Shown here in pieces: positions 12,695 through 25,440 of a stretch of 64,000 nucleotides of DNA. The stretch is from Litoditis marina. Lineage: Eukaryota; Nematoda; Chromadorea; Rhabditida; Rhabditidae. Positions within the stretch are counted from its first letter, which is position 1. Each line of letters starts with the position of its first letter. The notes under the pieces were generated by a model, which saw only the letters and a program-made list of their open reading frames with translations, did no database searches and was not told the DNA's origin. Both the position numbers and the translations under genes were made by a program. The DNA is taken from NCBI GenBank assembly GCA_964036275.1, contig OZ038436.1, positions 878,501-942,500 of the forward strand. The letters are read 5' to 3'.

Positions 12695-13520
12695 TGTTCT
12701 CAGAACAGTTCAGATAAATCCGAATTACTACATTTCCGAACCATTTTAATTCCGAGGGGGCATCCAAACTTCTTTGACTGAAGTTCGGAATTATATAGTA
12801 TGTGGTCCTTATATTATCTTGAATTGCGTATTTTACGATGAGCAATGAAAGTTTTTTCATTGTTGCTAATTCTTTGAAAGTAAAAATTTTTAAACTTGAT
12901 AAATTGATAAAGGACTTGATATATTAGGTCATTATTACTATCTCATCTAAATTTCACCTTGCAGATCAACAGATTCATTTCAATACTATTATGTTTATGT
13001 ATCACATCTTTCTCGAATCATGGTTCAACAAACATCACTTTCTAAAACGACAATGAAACGAAATGGAACTGTACGGCTAGGCGACATCCCCTTATGTATA
13101 GACCGTGCGGCATTCAAGTAACAGAAAACGACACTGAGCGAAGGCTCTGATAACAATCGACATTTTGTCGCATTCAGTTGGTTTGTGTAAAATCTACACC
13201 ACTTGAGAGAAGCAGGCTGCCGATTGGGATATTCTTACACACGGCTTTCCAGATTTCCGTTCCTAGTAGCCGGCATAGTGTCAGCCTTGTCAACGGGACT
13301 CCTTCCAATAGTGGCTGCAATGGGGTTACCATATCTGGTTGTAATATGATTTGTACAGTATTGTAAGGGAGTAAGTAGGAATGAAAGTTACAGGAGCAAA
13401 TTCTCAATCAAAAATTATTACCTTCTGCTTTCCTTGATTCAATAGTTTCTTTGTCCGTTTTTGAAGCAGCAAAGGGTACCATTGAAAACATTGAAAGTTG
13501 TTTTCGAAGTAAATCTAGTA
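12695..13520. repeat. Dispersed repeat of about 0.8 kb, uninterrupted copy
   Basis: Collinear over hundreds of bases with 26440-27865. Shared runs include AGCAATGRAAGTTTTTTCAT, ATGTTTATGTATCACATCTT and GTACGGCTAGGCGACATCCC. The second copy is interrupted by a 0.58-kb insertion. It includes a CCGTGCGGCATTCAAGTA terminus near 13097. The opposed 13174-13407 frames are not genes. Confidence 0.65.
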
Positions 13521-13624
13521 CATAATCGATAATATTCTGCGATAACCGATTTTCAAAGCGCTGCCCCATCCAATTGAGAGAGAAAAATTTCTACTGTAGT
13601 CGAAAATTGCACGTCTTATCTTAT

Positions 13625-13665
13625 AACTGCCAAAAATCATCAGTAACTGATGATTTTTGGCAGTT
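13625..13665. repeat. Perfect 20-bp-arm palindrome
   Basis: AACTGCCAAAAATCATCAGT (13625-13644), then one base, then its exact reverse complement (13646-13665). It forms a tight hairpin in DNA or RNA. No flanking gene suggests a terminator role. Confidence 0.85.
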
Positions 13666-14727
13666 GTTCAATGCTTGAGAAATAAAAAATAGCAGTACTA
13701 ATTTTAAACTAATCTTCTCTCAGTCTTATCTGTTTGAGACAATCGCGTGAAATCTTGAGAATCTACTAACTTGTTAGCGAAAACTTATCTGGCAGTATAT
13801 AATTCCTTGAAGAGCAGTGAATCGTAACTAGAATCTTCGTTCACCACAACATTTTTGCACCTAAACGTCGCACTGTCTACTCTTATTTCGATGTCTCTAC
13901 AGCGGTTGGTTCCACGAATGGTTCCAAGAAAAACAAGTCCCTTATGCTGCCTAAAAGGACAGGTACCTGAAATGTTTAACTGGCGACGACATTTAACTCA
14001 AATAAAGGTAAGCTCAAGGAGAGTGATGAAAAAGTTTGGATCAGTCCAGTCTTCCACATCAAGAGAGTTGGTTTTCGATTTGCCACGAATCAAAAGCAAA
14101 AGCTTTTAAAGTGAAAGTTGTAACAATAATGATATAAACTAGTTTACGACAATTATAACCTTACTGTTCTCGCTGATTGGTTGAGTTTTTCCCACTTTAC
14201 GATATAACAAGTGGTGAACATTATCAGGATCGTGGTTGTCCCTTTATATTCAGGCCGTGCGACATTCAAGGTTTTTTCGACATTTAACTCAAAATCTGGG
14301 TCAAACCAGTCTTCCACAACAAGCAGATTTGCAAAAAATAAAGTGAACATTATCAGAGATGGTGGCTGTGCGTTCATATCCAGACTGTGCGACACTAGGG
14401 TGTCGGTAGAAATGCAAAAGAAAACTCTTGGTACAAAAAAATGCGGGCAACCCCCACAAACTTATCGGATCAGAACGCAGACAATCAAGGAGTTATCTGA
14501 AAAAGGTTCTAAGATGGGATTGTGACAATAACATTTGAAAAAAACAATTTGTCAACTAAATTAGTTTTCGCAGAAATAACCTGGAACGTTGACGATACAC
14601 ACGCGTTTTTCGGGTTTAGACTACATATTTAATAGATGAACTCAATTGCCTTCTCGCCTTTTTCAGATTTCCCTACGGAACTTCTGAACTCCATTTTCCC
14701 AATGGTCTCCACGGATATAGTGCCGGT

Positions 14728-14931
14728 CATTCCTACTGAAACTTGGCAGCGTGCCATTGAACTTTCCAGGCTGTTTCTCACCACTTTGGAGTTTTTCAAA
14801 CAACTGCAAAATTTCTGTTAGCGGTTGTTTAGTTTCATAAGAACACGTTAATAAGAGAATACCTCGGAATACCTGTGTCTGCTCTAAGAAATAGTTATCC
14901 GCAAATCTTGGCTATGGATCTCAGTGGGAAT
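14728..14931. mobile_element. MITE with CATTCCTACTGAAAC ends, copy 1
   Basis: Begins CATTCCTACTGAAACTTGGC and ends CAGTGGGAAT-type sequence. The interior block with GGAGTTTTTCAAAACA-type sequence matches 19540-19751 in the opposite orientation. Related by its ends to the 6413-6620 element. Non-coding. Confidence 0.65.
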
Positions 14932-15944
14932 AAAACCAACTATACATCTTCTAACTTGTCATATCTGATATGAATGACATATATCCAACTTTTCATGTTT
15001 TCCTTCCATTTGTCTTGATACATTCAATACTCACAACTCGACGAACAGAAAGTTTTAGCGTTCACACACAATCAAGGATTGTGCATCAATACAAAATACA
15101 GTCCAAATAACATGAAGCTGGATTATAACATACGATCGTCGAAAATCTTTTTTCTTCTTATTTTTTGTATACACACTCTCCACTAACAAGTGATTCAAGG
15201 TTTATTAAACACATTAGGTTAACGTTGAACACGATCCTTATGAAGCGACATCACCACATTCAAATGAACTAAAACTAGCACGCGTTCCTGTTCGAAAGTT
15301 GGGACGATCTCTGGACGATATGATATAAGTGCCACGGAATAGTTTTGGACATGAAAAGATTAGTTTTATGAGTGAATAATATTTTATTAGTCCAGCCTAA
15401 ATGTTTGCACATTCTCAAGTTAATGAACGTACGTTCGGACCGGTACTGACAAATACCTAAGCTTGAACCTCATTTCTTACATCACTCGAACTTCCAATTT
15501 GAAAAACGACGCATCTAACTATAACGATATTTATCGATTTGTGTGTTTTGTCCTTTTTTTCAGGTGGGTTTTTCACGGCTCCCATTCGAAGTTTCAGCAA
15601 TCGAAGCCAAGTGTACCTACACAGCGGAAAGTGAGATATACAGTACCTTCCCGCCGTTGTGTTGGCGACGACTATATTGTTCTCGCTACCAGTGTTCGGA
15701 CTTTTCGTTGTACAGGATTTAGTAAATCTGGTGAGAACAATACATATCTAATTCACTTTTGAATATATGCATGCCATAAACACGCCCTTTCTTACACAGA
15801 AACTTCCACATTCAATCATTGAATATTATTTTTGTATATCACTTCTTTGTTGAATAATGAATCGAATAAAAACATTATGTTCTATGACATAATATCACAC
15901 TATATTATTTATTTCTGAAGATAGGAGAATCTCACTGTATGTTA

Positions 15945-16562
15945 AAGCTGTAATCCCAATAAAAGTAGCCCGTGCAGCATTCAAGTAAAGGAACGCTACT
16001 GTGAACGGAAGTTCGGGCTAAAATTCGTATATTGCTGCATTCTGTTTTTTTTAAAGAAAATCATAACACCTAAGCCACTCTCAAACTATTCTACCCTTGA
16101 CACTCATTCTGTGTTCTCAAAATTTCTTGTGAATGAATATATATATATATATAAAACAATAGAAAACCGCGTTTTCGTCACTAAGTTGTAAATATCTGCA
16201 AAAAATGTTGGAAAATACTCTACGCTGAACAGATTTAAAAAAAGTACTATACAATAGTTTTTGTGCCATAGTTTGTGACTCCAATGTTTCGCATTCGTCA
16301 ATCAGGTAAAATACATTTCTCCCTTCAAACATTTTCACAAGAAAATATGTGACGGAAAAACGAGTTTTGTACTCGAAACTGTCAAAAATGATTAACCTTC
16401 TATTGAATCTTCGAAACCGAATGGTTGATTGGTAACCAGTAACCACGAACCGAACAACACTGATACATGAAAGACGCGAAAAAAAATATAGCAACGAAAA
16501 AATATAGCAATGAACGCGAAACAATACAGCTTTCTACCCGAAACATTGCTTAATGCACTCTC
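15945..16562. mobile_element. Non-autonomous element, CCGTGCGRCAT family, copy C
   Basis: Collinear with copies A, B and D. It contains an (AT)n expansion near 16135-16152 and lacks the CGTATGTCGCACGG right end. Upstream, 15615-15680 repeats the flank of the tRNA-like repeats. Confidence 0.65.
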
Positions 16563-17121
16563 ATGGTGAGCTTTCAGTTTATTTCTATTTCACAGGAAAT
16601 TATCATAATGTGATATTACTTGAAGGTATAAACGTTGTATTATCATGTTCAAACCGAGATTTTAGCAGTCAACTCTCCCGCGCCTGAGTAATGAATGACT
16701 TACTTATATTGAGCGAATACAAGAGAGTACAATGCAGATTTAGTGTGATTCGGAATTAGAGATGAGTTAAAAAATATTAATTGAAACCAGAAACGTGAAA
16801 TGACAAAGTGCACGATTTTGAGAGAGCGGAGTGAAGATTTTCTGTGAACAAGTTCATTCATTGGAACTTTCTATATTACGTAATCAACTGGAAATTTTCT
16901 GGATTTCATATTTCTTCACGAACTTTTCCATTTGAAGAGCAGAGCCGAGAGAATAACGAATGACGATAGCTGTGAACGAATATTCAAATTCATTACAAAA
17001 ACTTATCATATACCCTATTTCATTCCCTGGTGAACTGCTACAGTATGTAATTGAAAATTCGCAGTGTTTGATATTATCGAAGTCACCGGAATAATAAATT
17101 TTGGTGGTGAATTTCATATCT

Positions 17122-17365
17122 AACCGGGTTTAAGGTAACCTAACCCTTTTTCTGGTAATCTTTTTCAAGGTTACCCCGAGGTAACGTGAAAGTAACCTGA
17201 AATCAAAACCGGTTAGCCGTAATTTCGACCAGAAAAGTGGTTTTTACGATTACTTTTGATGATAACCGGATTTCGGTTTTAGGTTACTTCAAGGTTGCCT
17301 ACTCAATTTACCTGAAAAAAGGTTACCAAAAGGGTAGGTTACCTAAAAACCCGATTAGATATAGA
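17122..17365. repeat. GGTTACC-rich fold-back MITE
   Basis: The ends carry GGTTTAAGGTAACCTAACC and GGTTACCTAAAAACCCG-like inverted sequence, with many internal GGTTACC/GGTAACC words. Relatives are at 30500-30760, 32565-32700 and, as a perfect hairpin, 54181-54366. Non-coding. Confidence 0.65.
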
Positions 17366-17587
17366 GTTGGCCCATTTTGGTTGTGGTTTTGCGTTGGTTG
17401 GATATTGGTTATAAAACCTTTGTGTAACTTTTGAAGGCAATTAACACAAAGACTATCTCGCCACAAAGGCTTCCACTATCAATCGTTTAATACTAGCATC
17501 TTCGTACATCACATGTTATTTTACATCTATTATAATATTTATTATTCATTTGTAAAAAGAATTCAGAATACCACTGTATGTCTTCGC

Positions 17588-18150
17588 TGCAATCCCAATA
17601 TAAGTAGCCCGTGCGGCATTCAAGTAACGGAGCGCTACTCTGGACGGAGGTTCGGGCTAAAATTCGTGTATTGTTGCATTCTGTTATTATTATCTGAAAA
17701 TTGTAACACCTCAGCTATTCATCAGATCTTTAGTTCCATTCTGTGTTCATTCTTTCATTCCTTAGTTATGAATATCTGAAAAAGAGATAAAAAATCACCT
17801 ACGCTAAATACTGCCAAAAAAACTATAGCATGGTTTTTGTGCGTGAAAATGTTTTTCAATCGTCAATCAGGTAAAATTCATTTCTCCCTTCAAATATTTT
17901 CACAAGCAAATATGTGACGGAAAAAAACTTGTATTGTACTCGAAACGGTCAAAAATGATTAATCTTGTATTGCATTTTCGAAACCGAATGGTTGATTGGT
18001 AACTACGAACCGAACAACAATGATACGTGAAAAACGCAAAAAAAAAGCAACGAAAAAATATAGCAATGAACGCGAAACAATACAGCTTTCTACCCGAACC
18101 ATTGCTCAAAGCACTTTTTTCTCGCACCCGTATGTCGCACGGCCTATTTA
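17588..18150. mobile_element. Non-autonomous element, CCGTGCGRCAT family, copy D
   Basis: Starts at TAAGTAGCCCGTGCGGCATT and ends at CCGTATGTCGCACGGCCTAT. It is close to copy C internally (shared GCAACGAAAAAATATAGCAA), and C and D are neighbours only about 1.6 kb apart. Confidence 0.7.
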
Positions 18151-18456
18151 AAGGGATGGTTCGCAAGGAGCGGTAATATTGCAACAATTTTCGAAAATAA
18201 AATAACCGATAATGTGATCTTAGGTAAAAAGCATTGAACACATACACATGTGTTACTCTGTTCAATAAGAATGCTTATTCTTTCCCAAAAGTGATCTATC
18301 TTCATTATTGAAATATGCAAAGTTGACGTCAAATATGTTTTCATCCGATGTATAGTACCGCTATCATGTTTTTCATTTTTATAGCAAATATAGTTAGTTT
18401 CTTCAAGTTTCAGTTGGAAATTGAGACATGCCTTCGGCATGTCTGCAAAAAGTGTA

Positions 18457-18903
18457 AAATTCATGAAAAAGTAGGGAACCAACAATTGTGTGATTTGTAC
18501 GAGCTACTCAAGGACGGTATAACTTCTAGGGACACTGCAACAAAAATGGAAAAATATAGAGAGGATTATTATGAAGTGAGTGGTGATGCCACAGAAACGG
18601 AAAAATATGTTCTCAACTAGTTCACGATAGATCAAAAGTCACAGCTTTTCTGTTCAGATATGTTACGACATCTGAAAGCAAGGGGCAAGATTACTCTTTT
18701 CTAGACAATTAGTTAACTGTGTTTTGTCATCTACCGTGAACTAGTTGAGAACATATTTTTCCGTTTCTGTGGCATCACCACTCACTTCATAATAATCCTC
18801 TCTATATTTTTCCCTTTTTGTTGCAGTGTCCCTAGAAGTTACACCGTCCTTGAGTAGCTCGTACAAATCACACAATTGTTGGTTCCCTACTTTTTCATGA
18901 ATT
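18457..18903. mobile_element. Long fold-back element, 168-bp arms
   Basis: The left arm 18457-18624 and right arm 18736-18903 are near-perfect inverted repeats around a 111-bp centre. The outer end AATTCATGAAAAAGTAGGGA leads into AACCAACAATTGTGTGA. That last motif is shared with the arms at 24160-24532 and with a relic near 54535, so these belong to one family. The 90-aa + strand frame across the left arm is repeated on the other strand by the right arm and is probably not a real gene. Confidence 0.8.
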
Positions 18904-18939
18904 CCAATTATGGTCGATTCTACGTGTAAAAAGCAGGAA

Positions 18940-19055
18940 GATTATGAAACCCAATCTCGTGTCAACGGTCCTTTAAACTGCAATTGAGAAATGTGTTGCA
19001 CTTTAAAGGACTGAAGCGTTGGGATCGGACCACATAATCGTCCTTCTTTATGTTC
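18940..19055. mobile_element. TTAA-ended MITE, truncated copy
   Basis: Contains the inverted GGTCCTTTAAACTGCAAT and TTTAAAGGACTGAAGCGTTG blocks and one intact end (CCACATAATCGTCCTTCTTT). The left end is lost. See the full copies at 31782-31905, 33786-33910 and 48177-48300. Confidence 0.7.
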
Positions 19056-19539
19056 AATTTCGAATCGATAATACTTTTTGTCACTTATCACAAATCTTGT
19101 TTTGGGATAGCATTACTGGCTCTTGCGAGACCTCAATATACGTAGGCCAGATATTTGTTCAAAAGTGAAACCAGCCGACTTATCGGTAAGAACGGATGAG
19201 ATATGAGGTTTATCTGGAAAAGAGATATAACATAATTATATTTATACAGAGTTCAGAAGTATGTTAATCAGTTATAATATTCTATTTCAATAATTTGTCG
19301 CTTATTGTAGCGTGTTACGAGTAGGCAGCGCGGTAACTTTTAAGTCACTCGAACGTTGCAGGCGCTGGTAATAGGTGAGGGCCGTTAGTTGTCGGCGCTC
19401 CAACCTTCATCGCAGCAAAACTATCATCTTGAAGACGGCGTCAACGAAAAGTAGACATAATCCTAGATTTGCTTTACTGTTTTAGTCTTTCTATAACACG
19501 ACACGTTTTTGGCGAAACGGTAGATTATATAGTTCGTTC

Positions 19540-19751
19540 CATTCCCGCCGAGACCCATTGGCATCGTGCCACGGTTGTCGGATGCCTATTTCTTAGATAT
19601 AACATAAGTATTTATAAGAAATGTTCCTGTTACGTGTTCTTTTGAAACTGGAAAACCGCCAACAAAGCTTCGCAGTTGTTTTGAAAAACTCCAATATGGT
19701 GGAAATAGCCTGGAATATTTATTGGCACGCTGCCAAGTTTCAGTAGGAATG
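19540..19751. mobile_element. MITE with CATTCCYRCYGA ends, copy 2
   Basis: Inverted relative of 14728-14931. Ends are CATTCCCGCCGAGAC and GTTTCAGTAGGAATG. Non-coding. Confidence 0.65.
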
Positions 19752-20358
19752 ACGCATCTATACTACAACACTGTTTCGGTCATTTTAGGTTATCTAAATG
19801 CGATTTTTAGTTTGGACTGTATTTATACATCGATGAATCCTAACTAATTCTCAATAACAGTGGACCAAATAATAAGTACGATGAGTTAAAAAAAAAACAG
19901 ATTTTTTGAGAGAACGGCTAATCTCGCTTCTTAAAAAGTTACACAAAGTATCACAAATATTACTCATCACGCAAAATTTTTGCAATATTTCAAACGAGCG
20001 AGCTGGTCCTTTCTCTCCAAATATCCGTTTATTGGACCTATTTTATATTTTTGGTTTATGTGATCTCCAAAACCAATCATTACCTTCTTGACACTCGTTT
20101 TTTATACTAATAGTTACTAGTTCAGACGCTAGGAAGTACTGACACATATTGATCTTCAACTTCAAGGCCGAACTAGACTACAAAGATCACGACCTACAAC
20201 ACCAATCTACCTGAATGAAGGTTTTTGGACAACTTCTACACAGGGTCCAGACTACATAAATCGAAAAATTCAATACCAAACTACAAGATACTTTTCAGAC
20301 GGTACTCTCGCGTCGATAGCAACCATCCATTCGATTTAGTGCGTAGCTCTCGAAAAGA

Positions 20359-20373
20359 GGGGGGGGGGGGGGG
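20359..20373 (+). repeat. G15 homopolymer
   Basis: An uninterrupted run of about 15 G, prone to length error in sequencing and capable of G-quadruplex formation. Confidence 0.85.
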
Positions 20374-20601
20374 ATAAGAGAGAGGAAGAACAAGGGACAG
20401 TGGACAATAGTTCTTCTCGTTCTGGCGGCAGCACTTCTAATGATGAGACAGTGAACGACTCAATCGATTTTGCGACGTGCGACCAGCTTGTTTTGGTTTG
20501 TTGGAACGTACACAGGTAGATTTATGCATTTTTATAACCTTTTTCGGTTTATCTACATTGCAGATGTTGCCGATTGTATTCGTCTTATTTTGTGTACTTT
20601 T

Positions 20602-22533
20602 AGGCAGGGTTCATACTTTTTGCTGCCAACTCTGGCAGCAGCAGCAGCAACATGCAAAGTGTGATTATCGATCGTGCTGCCGACTGCAAGACTTGCTGCC
20701 GGCAGCAAGCAGCAACAGTCTGCTGCCAACTCTGCGTTCATACTTTTTGCTGCCAACTCACGCGACATTTGTTGCAGTCGGCAGCAATTTGCTGCCGACT
20801 CGAGCAGCAATTGCAGTTTGGTCGCTAGCAAACTGCATGACATGTAGCCAACTCCTTTTGATCCATGAAACATTGTTTTTACTCATTTTCGAACATTTTT
20901 TTTTTGTTTTTTTTTTCACGATAGGAAAGTTTAGTTGATATTTTTAGCAGTTTACACCTAAACATTGGTTTTATTTTAACAGTTTCATACTTTACGTGGA
21001 AATGTTGGCAGTTTGAACCTGGACATGGGTTAATGAATCAGATATGGGGTAATCGACCACGGGAATCGAACATGGACATAATGTTAAAGGAGGTGGGGGG
21101 CTAAAGTATCATGGTGGCCAAAACGAGTATTTTCGAACCAAAATTTTGCGGATGGGGTAATCGATCATGAGAATTACGAATATCGATACGGGGTTAAAGG
21201 TGGTGGTGAGGGGGGCTAAAGTATATATCTTTCAAATTCATTCGTATTGGGTCAAATTTGATCAAAATGAGGATATTTTTCCATAATCAAACTTTACTAA
21301 TTTTTCCTTTTCTTCGTCTTTTTCTCTCCCATTAAAAACTGCGCAGCGTAGTACCATTAGCGCCCGGCGCTCGACGACCACCAACGCGAGGCTCCAGCGT
21401 ACCAGAAGATTTACCAGTGGACATAGTTGCGGACTTAAAAGCAGTAAAAGTTTGAATTTGAAAAAAAAATATTTCTCGGAGCGGGTCACCTTTAACGTCA
21501 AGTCGATATTCGATTTCCCTATCGTTAACATCCTCTTCTCTGGAAGTTGGACCCCATACGAAGGAATTCGAATAATTTATAATTTAGCCCCCCACCTCCT
21601 TTAACATTATGTCCATGTTCGATTCCCGTGGTCGATTACCCCATATCTGATTCATTAACCCATGTCCAGGTTCAAACTGCCAACCTTTTCACGTAAAGTA
21701 TGAACCTGGTAAAATAAAACCAATGTTCAGGTGTAAACTGCTAAAAAATATTAAATAAACTTTCCTACCGTGAAAAGTCCAAGTTTAAAACGGTAACTCA
21801 AAACGTATTAGCTGAAAAGTCTCCTATTTACCTTGCACGCTGAATCGGTCTTAGCGGAATCGTCGCCCACTCGATTCGCCTGGAGGGGGAGGTCATTTGA
21901 TGAATAGAAAAGGTCCAACCAAAACATTTTTCTAATAAGTCATAAGCCCAGAACCCGTTGTGCCCTACATTTTGCCCCAAATTTATCGATCTTTTTCGAG
22001 TGGACATTGGACATTTATCCCAAATCACTTTCGCGGTTGTAAAATGAGCATTTCTCCGCCTGCTACGATAATAATTTCGACTTTTCTAATTTTTGTCGCG
22101 TCGCGTGCGTGAGCACCTAGAAATTACTTGTTCTGCTTCATATCGAGTGGGGACATAAAGTAAAGATGAACGTTGTAATCTAGAATTTAATAAATCTACA
22201 GGCTACTGCCGAATGTCATTAAATTTAGTCCCATCGGGTGCAATTACGACGGATTCACCTTCTATATTGTTTTGAAAAATTATATCCATCTGGAGTTTTC
22301 GAAAAATATTATAATGAAAACGGTTATAAAATATTATAAAAAAACTAAGTAACTAAGTAAGTATGTGATTTTTGAGAAAAGAAAATCTGAGCAGCAAAAT
22401 GCGTTCATACTTTCTTGTCGCCATTTCATGCTGCCAACTCCGGCAGCAACAACATTTCGGCAGCGCTGCCCAAATGCTTGGCAGCGGCTGCTGCTGCTGC
22501 CAGAGTTGGCAGCAAAAAGTATGAACCCTGCCT
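20602..22533. mobile_element. 1.9-kb element with about 48-bp GCTGCC-rich TIRs
   Basis: The outer ends AGGCAGGGTTCATACTTTTT followed by GCTGCCAACTCTGGCAGCAG (20602-20649) are mirrored at 22486-22533. Subterminal GCAGCAA/TTGCTGCC words fill 20640-20830 and 22385-22500. Inside lies a second inverted repeat, 20914-21105 versus 21582-21778 (shared GGTAATCGACCACGGGAATC), around a short GC-rich centre at 21330-21420. No transposase is recognisable. The 153-aa frame at 20477 is low-complexity repeat translation. The structure reads as a non-autonomous DNA transposon. Confidence 0.7.
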
Positions 22534-24159
22534 TAGTTGAAAGCCCACTGTTGTTGAGAATTAGTCAGGATTCACTGAATTAGTTAGGATTCACACAGTC
22601 TGAACTACAAAGCATAATTAGATAACCTAAAGTGACCGAAATAGTGTTGTAGTATAACCTATCAATTCGCCAAAGTTTGGTGTTGAGAAAAACTAGAACA
22701 TTGAAGCAAATTCATGATTCTGTCTACCTTTCGTTGACGCTGTCTTCAAGATGAGATAGTCGCCATTTTCCCCATAAAGACAGCAGAGGGCTCGATTGAT
22801 TGAGCGATGCGGGGCGAGCGATCGTTGATTCCTTACCAGCGGTTAAGAGAGTGTGTAGGTCAATGATACGCAGACTGGCTGCCCCATCGCCAAACAAAAT
22901 GGATGGTACGGTGCCCACAACGGCTTGGCAAATCCTATAGTTTTGATTGTTGATAAGATGCACAGCTGAGCGTCGACAACTAACGGCGCTCTCTTATTAA
23001 CAGCGCGTGCAACGTTCTAGTGCCTTAAAAGTCAAAGCTTCCCTAATAGGATCCCTGCCGCTCTGCCTACTCGTAACACGCTACAATAAGCGACAAATTA
23101 TTGAAATAGAATATTATAACTGATTAACATACTTCTGAACTCTGTATAAATATAATTATGTTATATCTCTTTTCCAGATGAACTTCATATCTTATCGGTT
23201 TTTACCGATAAACCGGCTGATTTCACTTTTGAGCAAATTTTAGGGACCGAATCAGAAACAGTAACCGACGTGGTACAATCTACCTCGCATAAACATGGAA
23301 CGTGTCGAAATGTTGGTTAACCTTGTGTTTTTTGCATTTCATTTTAGGAAAATTCTCACAATCGACCAGATAATAGACAGTTTAAAACCACTGTGTCTCT
23401 CTGATCTGCATACTCTCTCGTCCAGGCCGTTACAAATGAGGTTCGCAAACCGGCTCGAAATTGTCAGGAAGTATTCAAAACGATTAGCGCCGATTTTTAG
23501 CGACTGGTCATCTACAAAAGCGAGAGAGCATGCAGGTCATTGAGACCACAGACAGGGCAATCTGCGTCTCTCTGACCTGCGCGCTCTCTCGTCGAGGGAG
23601 CTACAAAACAAAATTGTCCGAGTATTCTCCTTGATACTTTGTCGGAGGGTCAATAAAAAATTCAGACTGTTTTTCACGATTTCAGAGTTGTTAAAAGAAT
23701 ATTTATAAAACGTGAGTCATTATTCGTCTTTTTAGAGTACGACAACGAGGACCCTTTTCAGAAAACTCTTGTTTTATCCGACAGAGATGCATCCGAAGTC
23801 TTGCCACACTTGCATTGCGAATGTCGACTACGGTCGGTTCTACGTATTAAGTAAAATCATAATTATTATTCTCATTTTCCGTACATAAACACATACATTG
23901 TAACTTGAATCTTCGTTCATAGCAACATTCCCGCACTCACATGTCGCATGATGTGCTTTTATTGAGGTGTCTCTGTGGCCATTAGTTTCAGGAACCCCGA
24001 GCATTCTAATGCAGCTATTGTGAAAACAAAATGGTCTCTCAATTTTAGCTATACCTCTGTAGAGTTTTAGCAGAGAGCGAAACTCTTAGGGGTTCTGACA
24101 AATATTGATAGTTGAAACACCAACGGATAAACGAGCAATTTTGTGGCAGAGCTGAGAAG
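22534..24159. other. Intergenic stretch of repeat copies
   Basis: Positions 22975-23085 belong to the CCCGTGCAACGTT family. Positions 23090-23180 repeat 19240-19320 inverted (shared ATAGAATATTATAACTGATT). Positions 23385-23640 are the fold-back repeat inverted relative to 12236-12490. A CCGTGCGRCAT-type terminus lies near 23940. No gene is supported. Confidence 0.5.
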
Positions 24160-24532
24160 AATTAGTAAAAAGTGGGGGAACCAACAAATGTGTGAGTTGT
24201 GTTTGGTTCGACCTTGATATCAGGAAAAAGTGGACGATACGAATTGCTGTGATACTGTAGCAGAAGTATTCTGCAAAAATAGAACAATACAAATGTTACA
24301 CAATGGTTCACGAAGCCCGCATGATATTTCAGAAATTGCCGAAGGGTATTTCATGAGTACTTTGACGACATGCGTGCGTTGTGAACCATTGTGCAACATT
24401 TGTATTGTTCTATTTTTGCAGAATACTTCTGCTACAGTATCACAGCAATTCGTATCGTCCACTTTTTGCTGATATCAAGGTCGAACCAAACACAACTCAC
24501 ACATTTGTTGGTTCCCCCACTTTTTACTAATT
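24160..24532. mobile_element. Long fold-back element, 152-bp arms
   Basis: Arms 24160-24311 and 24381-24532 are near-perfect inverted repeats with a 69-bp centre. The outer end AATTAGTAAAAAGTGGGGGA leads into the GGAACCAACAAATGTGTGAG motif also found in the 18457-18903 element. The mirror-image open frames on both strands (24220-24472), which share the same N-terminal sequence, are explained by the palindrome and are not independent genes. Confidence 0.85.
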
Positions 24533-24759
24533 GTCCTTTTTTTGCTTGTTGTACTCCTACAACTCCATATGTTGCCTATTCACAGAGTGGATCTTGTGAA
24601 CTCATTATATTAATATGGGAATCTCAGTTTTGTGTGTGCACGAAGCCGAATGCAGACCATAAAATTGCTGGTGTTGTAATATAACGCAGGTTACTGGCTC
24701 TGTGACTATCAACAACTGAACAAAAACGCTAAACGTTCCGATTGACATGTACACCGCGT

Positions 24760-25440
24760 TTAGCGGCGATAAGCGATGGGGATTGGCGCCATTGACAAAT
24801 CTACAATTAGAGACACCAACTCACTTACAATATAGCCATTATTTCCAATACCACATCAAAAACCTTCGTTGAAACTTTTTTTCATTCCTGCGTCAATTGA
24901 CACACGAGTCTGGCGCCAAAACGAAACGAAATTTTCTAGGTTTTTCAGCTACCAGTACACACAACATGTGTCAATTACTGAATGAAGCAATATTCAAAGT
25001 ATTCGATTGTCAGTTTCGTGTGTTTTTGTTTTGGCGCCATTTGGCGTCTGTTCCGAGCCAGACGATAAAATTCGATTTTGAATTTGTGGATCTTTATTTC
25101 ACATTGGAATATTCAATATCTGTTAACTCGAAACAGTTTGATTGACGATAACTGATATTTTTCCAACTTTGGCGCCAATTGGCGCCAGCGCACAGTGCCA
25201 ACAGAACTTTTTTGATTTTCAGATTGAGCATACTTGCCATGTGATAGTTATTTAGTGTACCGAATTTCAGACGATTCCATTGACGCTGTCGTGAGTTTGG
25301 GTTTTGACGCCATCTGGCGCCTGGTTCGAGCGCCAGAAGAAAAATTTCAGTTTTGGAAAAAGACTTTCACACTTTTCCTCAATTTATTCAATTTCTATTA
25401 GTGTTCAACATTTTAAGTGACGATAAATAGTGTTTTGCCG
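24760..25440. repeat. Diverged flank of the GGCGCC satellite
   Basis: Paired GGCGCC words recur near 24785, 24910, 25030, 25168 and 25305, roughly every 120-140 bp, in increasingly degenerate context. They lead into the regular array that starts at 25441. Confidence 0.6.

Noticed and set aside
18348..18620. 90-aa frame as a possible gene
   Set aside because: Covers one arm of a fold-back element and is mirrored by the other arm. No recognisable domain and no conserved copy with an intact frame.
20477..20938. 153-aa frame and its antisense 106-aa frame
   Set aside because: Lie in GCTGCC/GGCAGC subterminal repeats of a transposon. Low-complexity composition and no domain.
24220..24472. Two 80-aa proteins with identical N-termini on opposite strands
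   Set aside because: Explained entirely by the perfect inverted repeat 24160-24532.
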